From contig NC_085141.1 of NCBI RefSeq assembly GCF_024139115.2, positions 216,169,783-216,233,782 of the forward strand: a stretch of 64,000 nt of DNA. Reading direction: 5' to 3'. A program made the translations under genes and the position numbers. Source of the stretch: Armigeres subalbatus (lineage: Eukaryota > Arthropoda > Insecta > Diptera > Culicidae). The notes below the pieces were generated by a model. The model had not been told where the DNA came from, did not search any database, and was given only the letters and a program-made list of their open reading frames with translations. This document shows, in pieces, positions 11,203 through 21,894 of the stretch; position 1 is the first letter of the stretch; every line of letters starts with the position of its first letter.

Positions 11203-12124
11203 TTATAACAATATTCGTTTTTTCTGTGTATGGATGATTTTTGTTCTCTTGCGGCGCGATCCCGGGGAAGACGGTTGCTTCCTCTTTTCGGGCACGTGTA
11301 CCTCCGCAGGATCATCCATATCGGCTGCGTCAGAGTCCAATTCATCAATGGATATGGAATCATAATAATCACTTACACGAACGGTGGCTGAAATAGCAGT
11401 CGATGCAGTGGCTGTGGCGGATGTGTCTTGCGACTTAACCATTTCCGCATACGACTGCTTGGAGCGCTGTACCAACGAGCGCTTCACTTTTTGGGTGCGC
11501 TTTTTGTACATCGGGCATTCCTGCAAACCATGGGGAGGATTCAAACCACAATAAGCACATTTTGTTGCCTGTTGCTGGCAGGACTCCTCCCGATGCCTTT
11601 CAGAACATTTGCCACAACGTGGTTTGTTGTCACAAAACTCGGCAGTGTGACCAAGTTGTTTGCAATAGGTACAAGTACTTCTTTCCATCTACCGTGGCTG
11701 CTGAATGCAATTCCTTGCAGTCCAGAATATCCACGGTAGACTCCATTGCATTCTTTAGGCGGCCTTTTCCCGCAAGTACATCCTTGCAAGTCAGGCTCGC
11801 TGCGTTGAACACACCTTCAATTTCGACCTCCCGCGAGGGGACATAAACCATATATTCAACATTGTACGCCCTGTCGCCAGCAATTTCATTCGCCACCTGG
11901 TATGTAGGTGCGGTGATGCGTAGTTTGTTCCTGTTGATCTGGCTAAAATCAAGCTTCGGAAAACGACGCGTCAAATCTCGTTTAATGCCGAGAAAATCTA
12001 GGCTTTTTACTTTCTGCCGAAAGTAAACAACCCAAGGCTCAGGCGAAGCCGCATGGTACAATCGAGTGCGCCCTCCATCTTTAGCAGGCACATTGCCTTC
12101 TCCAGTCTCCGCCTCCATTCTCAC
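11203..12124 (-). mobile_element. I-clade LINE ORF1 (gag-like) remnant
   Basis: ORF1 of an I-type non-LTR retrotransposon encodes a nucleic-acid chaperone with zinc knuckles. The frame starting at 12124 has the conserved N-terminal part (PWVVYFRQKVKSLDFLGIKRDL.. VYVPSREVEIEGVF). A second frame continues with tandem CCHC-type knuckles (CTYCKQLGHTAEFC, CGKCSERHREESC, CAYCGLNPPHGLQEC) and a basic tail. Compared with the related ORF1 at 18.3-19.6 kb, about 40 residues between the N-terminal domain and the first knuckle are missing near 11690, with a frame change there. The C-terminus is also short. No ORF2 follows, so this is a truncated copy. Confidence 0.85.
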
Positions 12125-12465
12125 CCCGCAAGGTGGAAGGATAATTTTGCTTATACTAACTTAAAACTAATAGCAAATTAGAAAAAAAAAAAACTTTAAA
12201 AAAACTAATTCGATTAATTCTAAGCAGTCCCACTCTGTATCAAACAGAAGGGAGAACAATAAAAAGTTTGCCACTTATCTGCCCCTGCTGCTGTAGGTAG
12301 CAGCAGTAACAATAGCCTGCTTCACTGGTGTCGCCAGAAGCAGCTACTTCACTCACCGACAGCGATCGCCTTGGATCCGTAGGTAGGAGCGCACCACACA
12401 ATAGCCGTTTCACTACCGAACACAATCCGCGATGAGACACAGCACACACGTCTGGCTCGTTCGAA
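12125..12465 (-). mobile_element. probable 5' UTR of the I-type LINE fragment
   Basis: Sequence immediately upstream of the ORF1 start on the same strand, with an A/T-rich stretch at 12170-12215 and no coding signal. It abuts an unrelated RTE-type fragment at 12466. Confidence 0.4.
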
Positions 12466-13130
12466 CTATCGGCACGGAATGCAGACCATTATTGTAGTAG
12501 CGGAATGAAGGCTTTCCGTACCAATGACAGGGCCAAAGTAACTTTCTCTTCCGATCTGCGCATTTGCATCCCCGATAACAATCTTTGCATCATGTGTTGG
12601 GAACTCTCCGTATGCCTTATGAAGTCTCTCATAGAACTCATCCTTCACGTCATCAGGATTATCGTTGGGGCATAGATGCTGATCAGGCTATAGTTGAAGA
12701 ATTTTCCTTTCATTCTCAACTCGCTTATCGCCTTCCACCGGATAACACGCTTCATCTGCTTCCCGGTCACCATGAAGCCAACTCCTCGTTCTGCTCTGTC
12801 ACCGCCGCTATAGTAGATGTGGTACTTGTGGAATGAAGTGTTCGCTATGGGATCCACCGCCCGGAATTCACGTTCTCCAGTTCAGGGCCACCGTATTTCC
12901 TGGATTTCTGAAACACTCACGCTGACCTGCTGCAGCTCACGAGCCAGGAGCCCAACACGTGCGGGTTCATTCAAAGTTGTCACGTTCCAAGATCCGACTT
13001 TTCCATCGTTGTCCTTTATTCGTTGCCGGGTCTGTTGCCGTTGAACCAATCCGTTTGCTCTACTTTATCCTCTCTTGGAAACTGTAGAATCTTCGGCTAC
13101 CTTACCAGGGTTGCGCTACCTACATCGCGT
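12466..13130 (-). mobile_element. RTE-type LINE, endonuclease fragment
   Basis: The frames 12857-12645 and 12648-12466 follow each other and read as an apurinic-type endonuclease: YSGGDRAERGVGFMV, RVIRWKAISELRMKGKFFNYSLISIYAPT, then DDVKDEFYERL and HDAKIVIGDANAQIGRE. This is typical of RTE-clade elements (also mis-annotated as 'craniofacial development protein 2'-like). A frame change near 12650 separates the two parts. No reverse transcriptase follows in order, so it is a 5' fragment. Confidence 0.75.
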
Positions 13131-13484
13131 TGAAGGGGCTGCCTTCTACATGGTGACACGATGCAATATTGTGTGCACAGTTTAGTTTAGAGTCGCTCGC
13201 TGGCACTCGGACGATGATCAGCCACTCTTAACATGGAGAACAAACGCTCGATCAGATTCGCACTTCTAGATATGAGCCAATCCCCCCTTCCTTGTCAGCA
13301 TACGACCATAGTTCACACCGAGGTTGGTTACACGATCTTTCCTAAGGTTGCTCGTATCCCGGCCAGCGCCACGAGGAGGTAGGGATAGGAGTTGCTGGGT
13401 AACAGACTAAGGACCGCGAGATAGGGTCTATTTGATTCCTTTAGGTACGCGCACCAATGGTACGCTCTACCAACTACAACTATA

Positions 13485-15005
13485 TTTATTGATTTTTTTC
13501 AGTCTAAGACCGGAGTGGCCTGTGATGTACATAAAAGTCTTCTCCATCTGACTCAATTCATGACTACACGTCGCCAACCACGCAGTCTACGGAAGGTCCA
13601 CAAATTGTCTTCCACCTGATCGATCCAACTTGCTCGCTGCTCGCCACCTTTCAAAAACTCCAAGTGCGCTTTGTTCCTCCAGGAGCGTTGTCCAGAACTC
13701 GGTCCGTAGAGAACCTAATTAGCTTTTTGAAGGTAGTCAGTTTGGCGGCGACTAACTCTATTCGATAGAAGTTCTTTAAACTTTTTTTAGGTTCTTTAAT
13801 TTTTCTGTGTAGGTTAGATGTACCAGTTGTGGCTATAGCACCAGTTGTCGCACTAGTGCTTTATATGCCAAATGGCCAATCAAATCACCGCAAACCAAGT
13901 TCATATTGATAAAGCATATTCATATGATACGATAAAACCTTTGATCTCCTCCAAAACAAGCAAAGCATAATTGTAAAAATTGATTTTGCCTAATTTTTGA
14001 CGTCCTTTGCACCAGTTGTCGCACTAGTGTTCCCAATTTGGCCAGTCCCATAAGAAAACAATGGGATTTGCCAAATAAGGAACCAAAATTAAGAATAGTG
14101 CCACAACTGGTGCATGCGTTCCTATTATGGATTAATCAATTTTGATGATTATAACAAATTTTATTGTGGTTTTCACAGCTGTTCTAAGGAGCAGGTAGAA
14201 AAACGTTTCGCTTGATATATAAAGTCAACCCACATGAATTTTACCTATTTTTTAAAAAATAGTTGTTCTTATGTATGGCGACAATTGGTACACCCACCCT
14301 ATATGTCGTCGGCGAAACGAAATAACTGGACGGACTTTTACTACTCATGTCAATCCCTGCCCCTCGTATTAAATACTCCCTCCAAAGCGTTATTGAATAG
14401 CAGGCACGAAAGACCATCACTTTGCCGTAATCCTCTGCGCGTTTCGGAGGGACTCGAGAATGCCCCTGAAACTCGAACTACGCACATCACCCGATCCATC
14501 GTTGCCTTGATCATGCTAGTATCAAGCTTATCCGGAAATCCGTTTTCGTGCAATAGCTGCCATAGTTGGTTCCGATCGATTGTGTCATATGCGACTTTGA
14601 AGTCGATGAATAGATTATATATGGGCACGTTGTATTCGCGGCATTTCTGCAGTACCTGACGTACGGCGTACACCTGGTTCGTGATAGAGCGTTCACCCAT
14701 AAATTCCGCCTGGAACTATCCCATGAACTTTATTGTAATTGGTGTTAGTCGGTGGCATAAAATTTGGAAGAGTACCTTAAGGTACAATTGTAGGCGGCGT
14801 TCAGCAATGTAATTGCGCGGTAGTTGCTACAATCCAGCTTATCGCCTTTTTTGTAGATAGAACACACGACACCTTCCATTCACTCCTGCGGCAGAACCTC
14901 ATCCTCCCAAAACTTGCTAATCATTCAGTGCAGCGCCCTAGCCAGTGCCTCGGCGGTGTTTAAACAGCTCTCCTGTTAGTTGCTCAACCCCAGGGGCAGA
15001 TGTTT
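13485..15005 (-). mobile_element. RTE-type LINE, reverse transcriptase and 3' end
   Basis: The frame 14700-14350 carries RT motifs: SITNQVYAVRQVLQKCREYNVPIYN, LFIDFKVAYDTIDR (palm, first Asp), RVMCVVRVSGAFS, RRGLRQSDGLSCLLFNNALEG. A short FADDI-like stretch (second catalytic block) follows near 14300. The 3' non-coding end at 13780-13485 matches the same strand. The sequence between is interrupted by a palindromic element (13815-14125). Multiple stops and frame changes show it is dead. It is not collinear with the endonuclease fragment at 12.5-13.1 kb, so the two are separate copies. Confidence 0.75.
13815..14125. repeat. MITE-like element with inverted ends
   Basis: Inverted ends 'accagttgtggctat' (about 13821) and 'atagtgccacaactggt' (about 14096), with further copies of accagttgtcgcactagtg inside. 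There is no coding capacity. It interrupts the RTE fragment. The theme resembles the element at 44135-44640, with repeated 'caccaatagtgg' words. Confidence 0.6.
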
Positions 15006-15015
15006 CTTTCTCCTG

Positions 15016-15864
15016 CTACTGGAATGCCCGTAACACTTCATAGAGTTTAAAGTTCGTTTTGTCTTTGAAGAGCCTTGCAAACTTATTATGCCAACCTTCT
15101 ACGGCATTCGATGTTCTCGGCAGGCCATCTTTGGTACTTGCCGCCACCGTCCAGAATGTAGGAGTAAATCGAGGTTTTCCTCGACGTCCATTCGGTTTAA
15201 GTTTTCCTAAAACAAATGTTTTTTTTTCGAAATAGTCGAAGAATGGTTTCATGGAGATCGTTGATGACGCACGGATGACGGCTAGACCTTGTTTGACTTC
15301 TTGCGGTTGCAAAGCCTCTGTCTGCCTAAATGCCATATGGCATTTGATGGATTCATTATATGTGCTGACAAGTCCCAACTTTTGAATATGCTTCCACATA
15401 TTCTTGGCTAGGTGGAAATTGCATCCGCGCTTGGAGGCATCCGATAAAATGCTTGTCACTGCATTAATCTCAGCAGTCTCGATATCAGCCAACCGTGGGA
15501 TAAATCTTGATCTTGAATTCTTTTGCTCCGCGTTTAAGCAGCATGAATGCCTTTTCGTAAGTTGCTTCTTTTTTGTTCGCTGGCACAAAATAAGCAAGCG
15601 GCACGAAAACGTTACCGTTTAGATTTTTCAACACGCCATGAATCGTTAAAAAATGTTTAAAACTTGCTGGTGCCGAAGAAAAGGTTCCATCCATGATAAG
15701 AACTTCTGATTCATCAAGCTTCTATAAATGGATAGAGGTTGAAAAAAGCATAATTCGGCCATCGTCGAACTCGACATTTTTGTGCAGAAATAGTCTATCG
15801 CCGAAGGTAACAGTGAACTCCTTATTAATTTTTGATGGATCTTCCGGATCAAATGGTAAATTAT
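15016..15864 (-). pseudogene. MULE-type transposase relic
   Basis: Two frames together read as a Mutator-like DDE transposase. VTFGDRLFLHKNVEFDDGRIMLF precedes a stop, then LDESEVLIMDGTFSSAPASFKHFLTIHGVL (first catalytic Asp in MDGTF), FVPLAYFVPANKKEATYEKAF, GCNFHLAKNMWKHI, and SNAVEGWHNKFARLF (the conserved NAVEGWH with the catalytic Glu). Stops lie near 15720 and 15485. The N-terminal part continues at about 16737-16800 beyond an inserted fold-back element. The C-terminal end runs directly into the RTE fragment at about 15005. Confidence 0.8.
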
Positions 15865-16727
15865 TAGAGTGGGGCGTCATGGTCATTTTACAAATCAATA
15901 GTTTTTCGAAGCCAATTTGGGACCGATTGGTTTCTTCCTCGCTTTCCGCATCGCGTTTGAAGTTTGTATGGAAATTAGTATGGGAAAACGTATATTTTTG
16001 CATTTCTACTACTAGAGGATTCAGTTCATCGTAAACCAAGTGGCACATTGCGTTAAAGTATAACCCAAAGGATGCCGAAAAACTTTGCTGAAGAAGGCAC
16101 GTTCCTGGAACGTTCACGAAAAAAGTTATAACGCTTCGAAGATTGAGTGTTCAAACCATATGCAAAAAATCGTTTATTCTGCCAGCACTGCCGAACTACA
16201 TAGACCAATAATTTAACTGAGTGTTATATCAAAATAATTGATCTTATAGGGCTTTAGAGCTAATAGGAGCTATCTGGAATCATTTCACAAAGAAAAAAAT
16301 CCGACAAGAAGGAAGATGGGTTTTGCACTTCGATAACCATAGGTCGTCCGGTAGTGCTGGCAGAAACATTGATTTCTTGCATATGGTTTGAACAAACAAT
16401 TTTCGAAACGTGATAACATTTTTTGTAGACCTTCCAGCTATGTACCTTCTTCGGCAAAGTCTTTCGGCATCTTCCAGACTATATGCTAACGTATTGAGTC
16501 ACGTGATTGGTGATAAATCGAAGCCGCTAATAGCAAAAATGTAAAAAAGTACGTTTTCCCATACTAATCTCCATGTAAATTTAAATTGCGATGCGGCATG
16601 CGAGGTCACAACCAATCGAGCCCATATTTTGCACAGTTGATTAGGGCCCCAAAACGATTCAGAAAAACCTTGATCTCACTTGATCGGACGAAGTTTGCGT
16701 TTTTCCATACAACTGCGCCCCACTCTA
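15865..16727. mobile_element. fold-back DNA element with 9-bp target duplication
   Basis: An 863-bp element with terminal inverted repeats starting TAGAGTGGGGCG. It is flanked by a perfect direct repeat, GTAAATTAT, at 15856-15864 and 16728-16736. The arms remain homologous far inward: 'ttagtatgggaaaacgta' occurs near 15978 and inverted near 16553, and 'caaaccatatgcaa' near 16153 and inverted near 16380. So nearly the whole element is one long hairpin around a spacer at 16200-16350. There is no transposase. A 9-bp duplication is typical of Mutator-like elements. Confidence 0.9.
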
Positions 16728-16736
16728 GTAAATTAT

Positions 16737-17445
16737 ATCCTCATTCCCGTTGACAAATTCGCCTCTGCGTGGTTTTGGTCAAAGCAGGTTGAACCTTAAA
16801 AAGGAGAAAATATAATATATTATTCTCTTTCTCTGTCTCTCCTATCCTACATTCACAATCATTTATCTCTATTGGGGCATCGGCCGCGCATAAACGAATT
16901 ATCTTTTCTGGTCGTTCAGTCCCTTCTCATGCATTCCTTTTCAACGCCGATTTGTACTGGTATACTTCAGCCGCCAACGGATCTGGCATATTGCTGTGGA
17001 CTGTCGTACTCTGAATTTCATGTTTCCCAGATACAACACTTGTTTTAGCGCGTCTGTTGCATTTGAGAGTGGCATTTTTGTTCCGGCGTCGTACACACTC
17101 CCAAAACCAGTAATCCGATGACTTAATTGTAATTTTTTTTTGTCAATATTTTTCATTTCCGATTCTAGTACATACACAAGTTTTAACTCAATACCAAATG
17201 TTCAAAGCGACTTATCTGCTTTTGTAAACAAAGATTCAAACGTCGATTTGACGAATCTGATAGCACTCCCACGCAAACCAGCACCATCAACAGGTAGCAG
17301 AAGTCCACGCTCCTCTAATGTGGACGTGTACTTTACACATGTGGAAGTATTGGCTTGAGAAATGGATTGCAAGTGATTTGACTATGCGTCCAATTTGGGG
17401 ATCTCGAGCTCGTTCAGTAGCCGCTAGGTTGCGAAGGCCGACGGA
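16737..17445. other. no assigned gene
   Basis: The first tens of bases continue the split MULE relic. The rest, including a 78-codon minus-strand frame at 17177-16941, shows no family I recognise. Confidence 0.4.
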
Positions 17446-17581
17446 GGTCCTTCGTAGCTTAGTTGGTTAAAGCACCAGTCTAGCGTACTGTAGGGTCATG
17501 GGTTCGAGTCCCATCGAAGGGAAAGTGGTTTCCTCCAATACATTTTCCAAATCAATATCTTCCACATAACGTACATATTCA
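17446..17581 (+). mobile_element. tRNA-derived SINE head, split by a LINE
   Basis: The first 75 bases fold as a cloverleaf: 7-bp acceptor stem (TCCTTCG/CGAAGGG), 4-bp D stem, anticodon loop CTAGCGT (AGC), perfect T stem (ATGGG/CCCAT). Pol III boxes are intact: A box TAGCTTAGTTGG, B box GGTTCGAGTCC. There is no Ala-type G3:U70 pair, and the tRNA-like part continues into unrelated body sequence, so it is a SINE rather than a tRNA gene. The body breaks at the 13-bp duplication ending at 17581 and resumes at 34813. Confidence 0.75.
17569..17581. repeat. target-site duplication, left copy (I-type LINE)
   Basis: ACGTACATATTCA occurs here and again at 34800-34812, directly after the A-run that ends the LINE. 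The leading A is ambiguous with that run. Confidence 0.85.
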
Positions 17582-18258
17582 TTCCACGTCGAGCATCCGA
17601 GCGAGACGGTTGTAAGTCCGCGCACGGTCTGCTTCTCTTTTGGTTTTTTTCCTGAAGTACAGGTAGAGGTTTTTTTCCGAAAGTGTTTTGAAGCAAGTGC
17701 TTGAGTGGAAGTGGTGCTTAGCTGAAGCAGTTAAGTAGCCATTTCGTTTGTTTTGCAACTACGCAAAACTGTGCAGTTTATTCGGCGTCCATCGCAGGCG
17801 CAGGCATCATCGTCCCACGCCGACAGTCATCATCCATCGTGCGTCTCCACCAACACAGACGCCGCCGTCCTGCCACCATCCATCCACCCAGTTGCAGTGT
17901 TGGGTGCGGCGAGAACACCAACAATAGCGTGGTTCGCTTCGACCGCACCACCGGCGAGTGTCCATCGAGCTAGTGTGTGCTGCCAGAACTGTTAGCCGGC
18001 AACACAGCAGTGTGAACGCAAGTATTTAATTGAGCTCCCTCTCATTGTTCTCCTCTCTTCTCCATCTTATTGGAATAGTTTTTTTCTTTCTTTTTTACTC
18101 GTCTTCCCCTCTGTCCCAAATCATTATTTTGTTTGTGTGTGTGTTTTTTTTTCTGCCCTTGTGATAATTGTTTAGTTTTAAAAGAGATTGTGCCTCGCTG
18201 CAGCGGCGCATTTCGTGTCCGCAATGCGCGAAAGCGAAGTTGGCGGGGTACTTCGTAT

Positions 18259-19634
18259 TCCATGTCAGATGTTTCGTTGCATTCGGGTGTTCCAAACCAA
18301 AACGAAATGGACACCAGCAACGCTAAAATTTCCTCTACGAGCCCCCGTCCCAAGGTCTACCCTCACGACTCTAGTGGGCCGTATGTTGTTTTCTTTCGAC
18401 CCAAAGGCAAACGTTTGAATATCAGCCAGATTAGCAAAGATCTGGAAAAGCGATTTTCGTCTGTCACGACCATTGACATGGTTGGGTCCTGTTATCTATG
18501 TGTCACGGTCAGTGATCGCAAACCGGCCAACGAGATTGTCACCTGTGAGCTTTTCACCCTCGAATATAGGGTGTATTTACCGTCAGCAGTGTGTGACATC
18601 GCGGGGTGGTGACGGAGGGAAGTATGACATGCGACGATTTGAAACAAGGTTTCGGTCGTTTCAAGAACGTTTCTTTGCCTCCTGTTGCGATACTGGATTG
18701 CAAACAAATGTATTCGGTGTCGCAGGAGGGAGAGAAGCGGAGTTATTCCCCGTCTGACTCTTTCTGCGTCACTTTTTCCGGGCCCGCACTGCCTGACTAC
18801 GTAGTGATTGGCAAACTTCGTCTACCTGTTCGGCTGTATGTACCGAAGGTGATGAATTGTGTTAATTGCAAGCAGCTGGGCCACACCGCTCAGTACTGTT
18901 GCAATAAACCTCGCTGTGCATCATGCGGAGAGAAGCATGTGGACGGAGCGTGCAAGACGGCACCGAAATGTGTCTATTGTAACGAAAGCCCTCCACATGC
19001 TCTTGAAGCTTGCCCAACGTACATACAGCAGCGAATCCACCAGAAGCGGTCTCTTCAGCAACGTTCTCGGCGAAGTTACGCCGAAATGTTGAGGAAGGCC
19101 GCTCCTCCACTCGTTTCTGACACCATCTACTCGTCTCTTCCTTTGGACGATCAAGGTAGCTCTGACTCCGAGGTTGGAAATGGGGTTCCCTTTGTTTTCA
19201 ATGGCTCAACGAGGAAGAGAATAAAACAGAGCCAGCGACCCTCGAAAAAGCCTAGAAAACAGCCTCAAAGTGAGCCCCAATCCAACATGGTCAAATTCAA
19301 AGCGGGAGGAAATACTCAAAAACGAGCAACTTTTGTGGTTTCACATCGGGATGATCGAGAGTTTCCACCGCTTCCGGGAACATCTAAAATCCCAGATACC
19401 CCATTTTTTGCGATTTCTCAGCCAGAAAGAGAGCATACAGAGCGAGCAGAAGAACTCCCGAGCGCTCCAATGTTCACACTTTCTGGCATCGTGGAGCTCA
19501 TCCTCAACTTCTTTGATGCTTCCGACCCCGTGAAGAACATGGTCAAAACTGTTCTTCCTATTCTGACTCATCTCCAGAAACAACTGGATTCGAAAATGAC
19601 ACTCCTCGAGTCATTTGTATACTTCGATGGATAA
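18259..19634 (+). pseudogene. I-type LINE ORF1, one frameshift
   Basis: A gag-like ORF with two possible starts, ATG at 18259 or 18307. It reads MDTSNAKISSTSPRP, then PYVVFFRPKGKRLNISQISKDLEKRF, to a frame change at about 18602. The second frame (18606-19634) continues with ILDCKQMYSV, three CCHC-type knuckles (CVNCKQLGHTAQYC, CASCGEKHVDGAC, CVYCNESPPHALEAC), a basic RKRIKQSQRPSKKPRKQ patch and a hydrophobic C-terminal helix region. It is about 450 codons in all. It is longer and more complete than the related copy at 11.2-12.1 kb. Confidence 0.85.
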
Positions 19635-19639
19635 CTTAG

Positions 19640-19806
19640 TCAATAAGGATAACAAGATTTAGATTCTACAGTGGAACTGACGAAGTATTCTTCCAAAATT
19701 AGATATTTTTAAATTTTTAGTTAACAAATTACAATGCGATGCTTTTGCTTTATGTGAAACATGGCTAACACCAGATGTGAACCTTCATTTTCCTGATTTC
19801 AACATA
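19640..19806 (+). pseudogene. I-type LINE ORF2, N-terminal endonuclease piece
   Basis: The start of the endonuclease reads LDIFKFLVNKLQCDAFALCETWL and ends at PDFN where the LTR element is inserted. A TGA at about 19677 interrupts the conserved WN.RSI motif. The reading frame resumes exactly at 30697 beyond the insertion (IRRDRANRYGGVLLGIKK). Confidence 0.8.
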
Positions 19807-21881
19807 TATAACCGTCAGCCTTACTGACCTTCCCGGCTTACAAGTGAGATGGCTTAAGCGCCACTCCCGAGGGAGACCATCCACCAATATTTGAGTTGCC
19901 CGACCGTTGAGACCTTTCAAGCGAAGAAGGCTCAGATTTTGAATTTGTACCGGGAAGTAAGATGGCTGACTGAAACTGCTCTTGAAAAGGTACGCTACTA
20001 ATGCGACTTATCAATATAATTGTTTTGAAACACGATTGCAATTAACGGCCAGTGATGAATTATATAAAGGGGGTTTTATCATCACCGGCAAGTATCCCGA
20101 AATTCCTAATCGTACCAACCCGTGTCCGATTAAAAAGTTGCCCGGTTGGTTTCGGAGCCAACCTCCGCAGTAAAACAATTGCTACAACAAAAACTACAAA
20201 CGGGACACGTGTGACATGAAAAACACTCAACTCATTTCACTTAATTAGGACCAACATTTATTGTGAAAACCTATTTGCCCGCTTCCTCATTTCTCATACT
20301 CTACAACTGAAATGTTTCTGCATACGCACGGAACAAATGAGCTTTTATCCAGTCACATTGAGCTTTATTTCTTACATCTATCTTTCTACATCAGTGTTCA
20401 TTTCTCGTTTCTCTTCTCTTCCTCTCTCTCAACCTTTCCCATGCTATGGTCCCTGTCTACCTATCGTGTGTGCTTGGCTTAGGTGTGCTTTACGAACAAC
20501 GTGCTATTGAATCTCTCGTTCGCCCTGCGAACGCAACGGGTTTTCGATTCACGGAATGTTCAATTCACGGTCTTACAAAACGGCCGTGCACGCCACGCAA
20601 CGTAAGCTTTGTTGCGGCGTGAATTAATTTGTCATGCGCATGAACATAATATAGGGGTACTAACGACCTTTGCTTGGTGACGATGATGACGCTGCCGGAT
20701 GAATGAACGGAAAGGGGGTGGCGGTGAATTCGCTGCTGCGCTCTCGTTTGACGAAGAAGCTATGTTGCCGCCGGGGTAGGCGGATTGCCTTTCTGCTGCT
20801 GGTTGGCGGTCGGTTCACTCGATCATCGGAACTTTACTTTCTTCGATTGCACGCGACACGACCCGTGCGTCAAGGTTCTGCTAGTCGTCACTAGAGGAAC
20901 GGAAATACGAATGCGCTGATGTACGTCCTGCCTAGGGAGCGTAGAAAAACGGAAGCGTCCCTCTTCCGGCGTGCCCCGGGAGAACTTCTGAGCCTGATGG
21001 TGGGGTCAGAAATGGCCACTGGGAGTCCGGTTGTGGTGCCACGGACGGTTGAACGGCTTGGCAAGAAACCTTCAAATAGTTGGTTACACGTATCACGTGT
21101 TAATTTCACAATACAAATAGCACAAATTAGCACGAATTACCTTTAATTGCACGAAGCCACACACGATAACACACCGCCTTTTAACAATACCACACACAAT
21201 TACTATTTGCTACAACTAAGGGAAAGGAATTGGAATTTAATTAAGTTTAACTAATTGATTATCTTTCATGTCACCACCTTCTACAATACACCACGGCGCG
21301 AGAGCTTTGGGCCACTCCTACATATTCCACGGATTAGTTCGAAGTGAACTTGATCAACCTGGGAATCCTCAGATTAACCGCCAAATTGGCATCACCGGAC
21401 ATAACGAAGTTAATTTCGTGATTCCGAAAATTACTCTCGCGCTCTAAATAATCATATTCGCGCATGTTTGCGTCTCTTTCCACGAACAGCTTCAATCATC
21501 CATCTCGCTGTTCGGCCCCAAAATCTTAGGTGGAAAGAAAACGCCAAAGGTCAACGCATCCTGAAAGGATTCCCAACGGGTCGATGCACGCGGGCGATAG
21601 CATGTGCTACAAGCCACCCGGCATATTTGATCCATTTTTATGGGCAATTAATTCCCACGGCCGCTCACAACGTCAGTAGGAACTCACATAATCAATTTTG
21701 TTTTGCGCTTCTTGCGAGTGTCGCTCATGAACGGAAATGAACGCTAATGCAGTGAATTTGTATTTTGGGCTCTAGACTGGTTCAACTGTTTTGGCAAATT
21801 ACTAAATTAATTTAAATAAATAACGGGTATTACGAGTAACATATATTGAACAATAAAACATGAAACGACATGCTCGTTACA
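19807..21881 (-). repeat. 3' LTR of the gypsy-type element
   Basis: This 2075-bp LTR matches 28609-30692 along its length, including the 80-codon frame at 21133-20891 and its counterpart. It begins TATAACCGTC and ends CGTTACA as written on the plus strand. Confidence 0.92.
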
Positions 21882-21894
21882 TTATTCCCCACTA
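21882..21894 (-). other. polypurine tract next to the 3' LTR
   Basis: On the minus strand AGTGGGGAATAA lies immediately before TGTAAC, the LTR start. This is the expected place and composition for the plus-strand primer. Confidence 0.65.

Noticed and set aside
17446..17520. Functional tRNA-Ala(AGC) gene
   Set aside because: The cloverleaf is good but lacks alanine identity elements and is continuous with a SINE body that carries a LINE insertion.
20891..21146. Paired 75-80 codon frames repeated at 29632-29962
   Set aside because: They lie in both LTRs at the same place, so they are LTR sequence; no conserved protein motif is visible.
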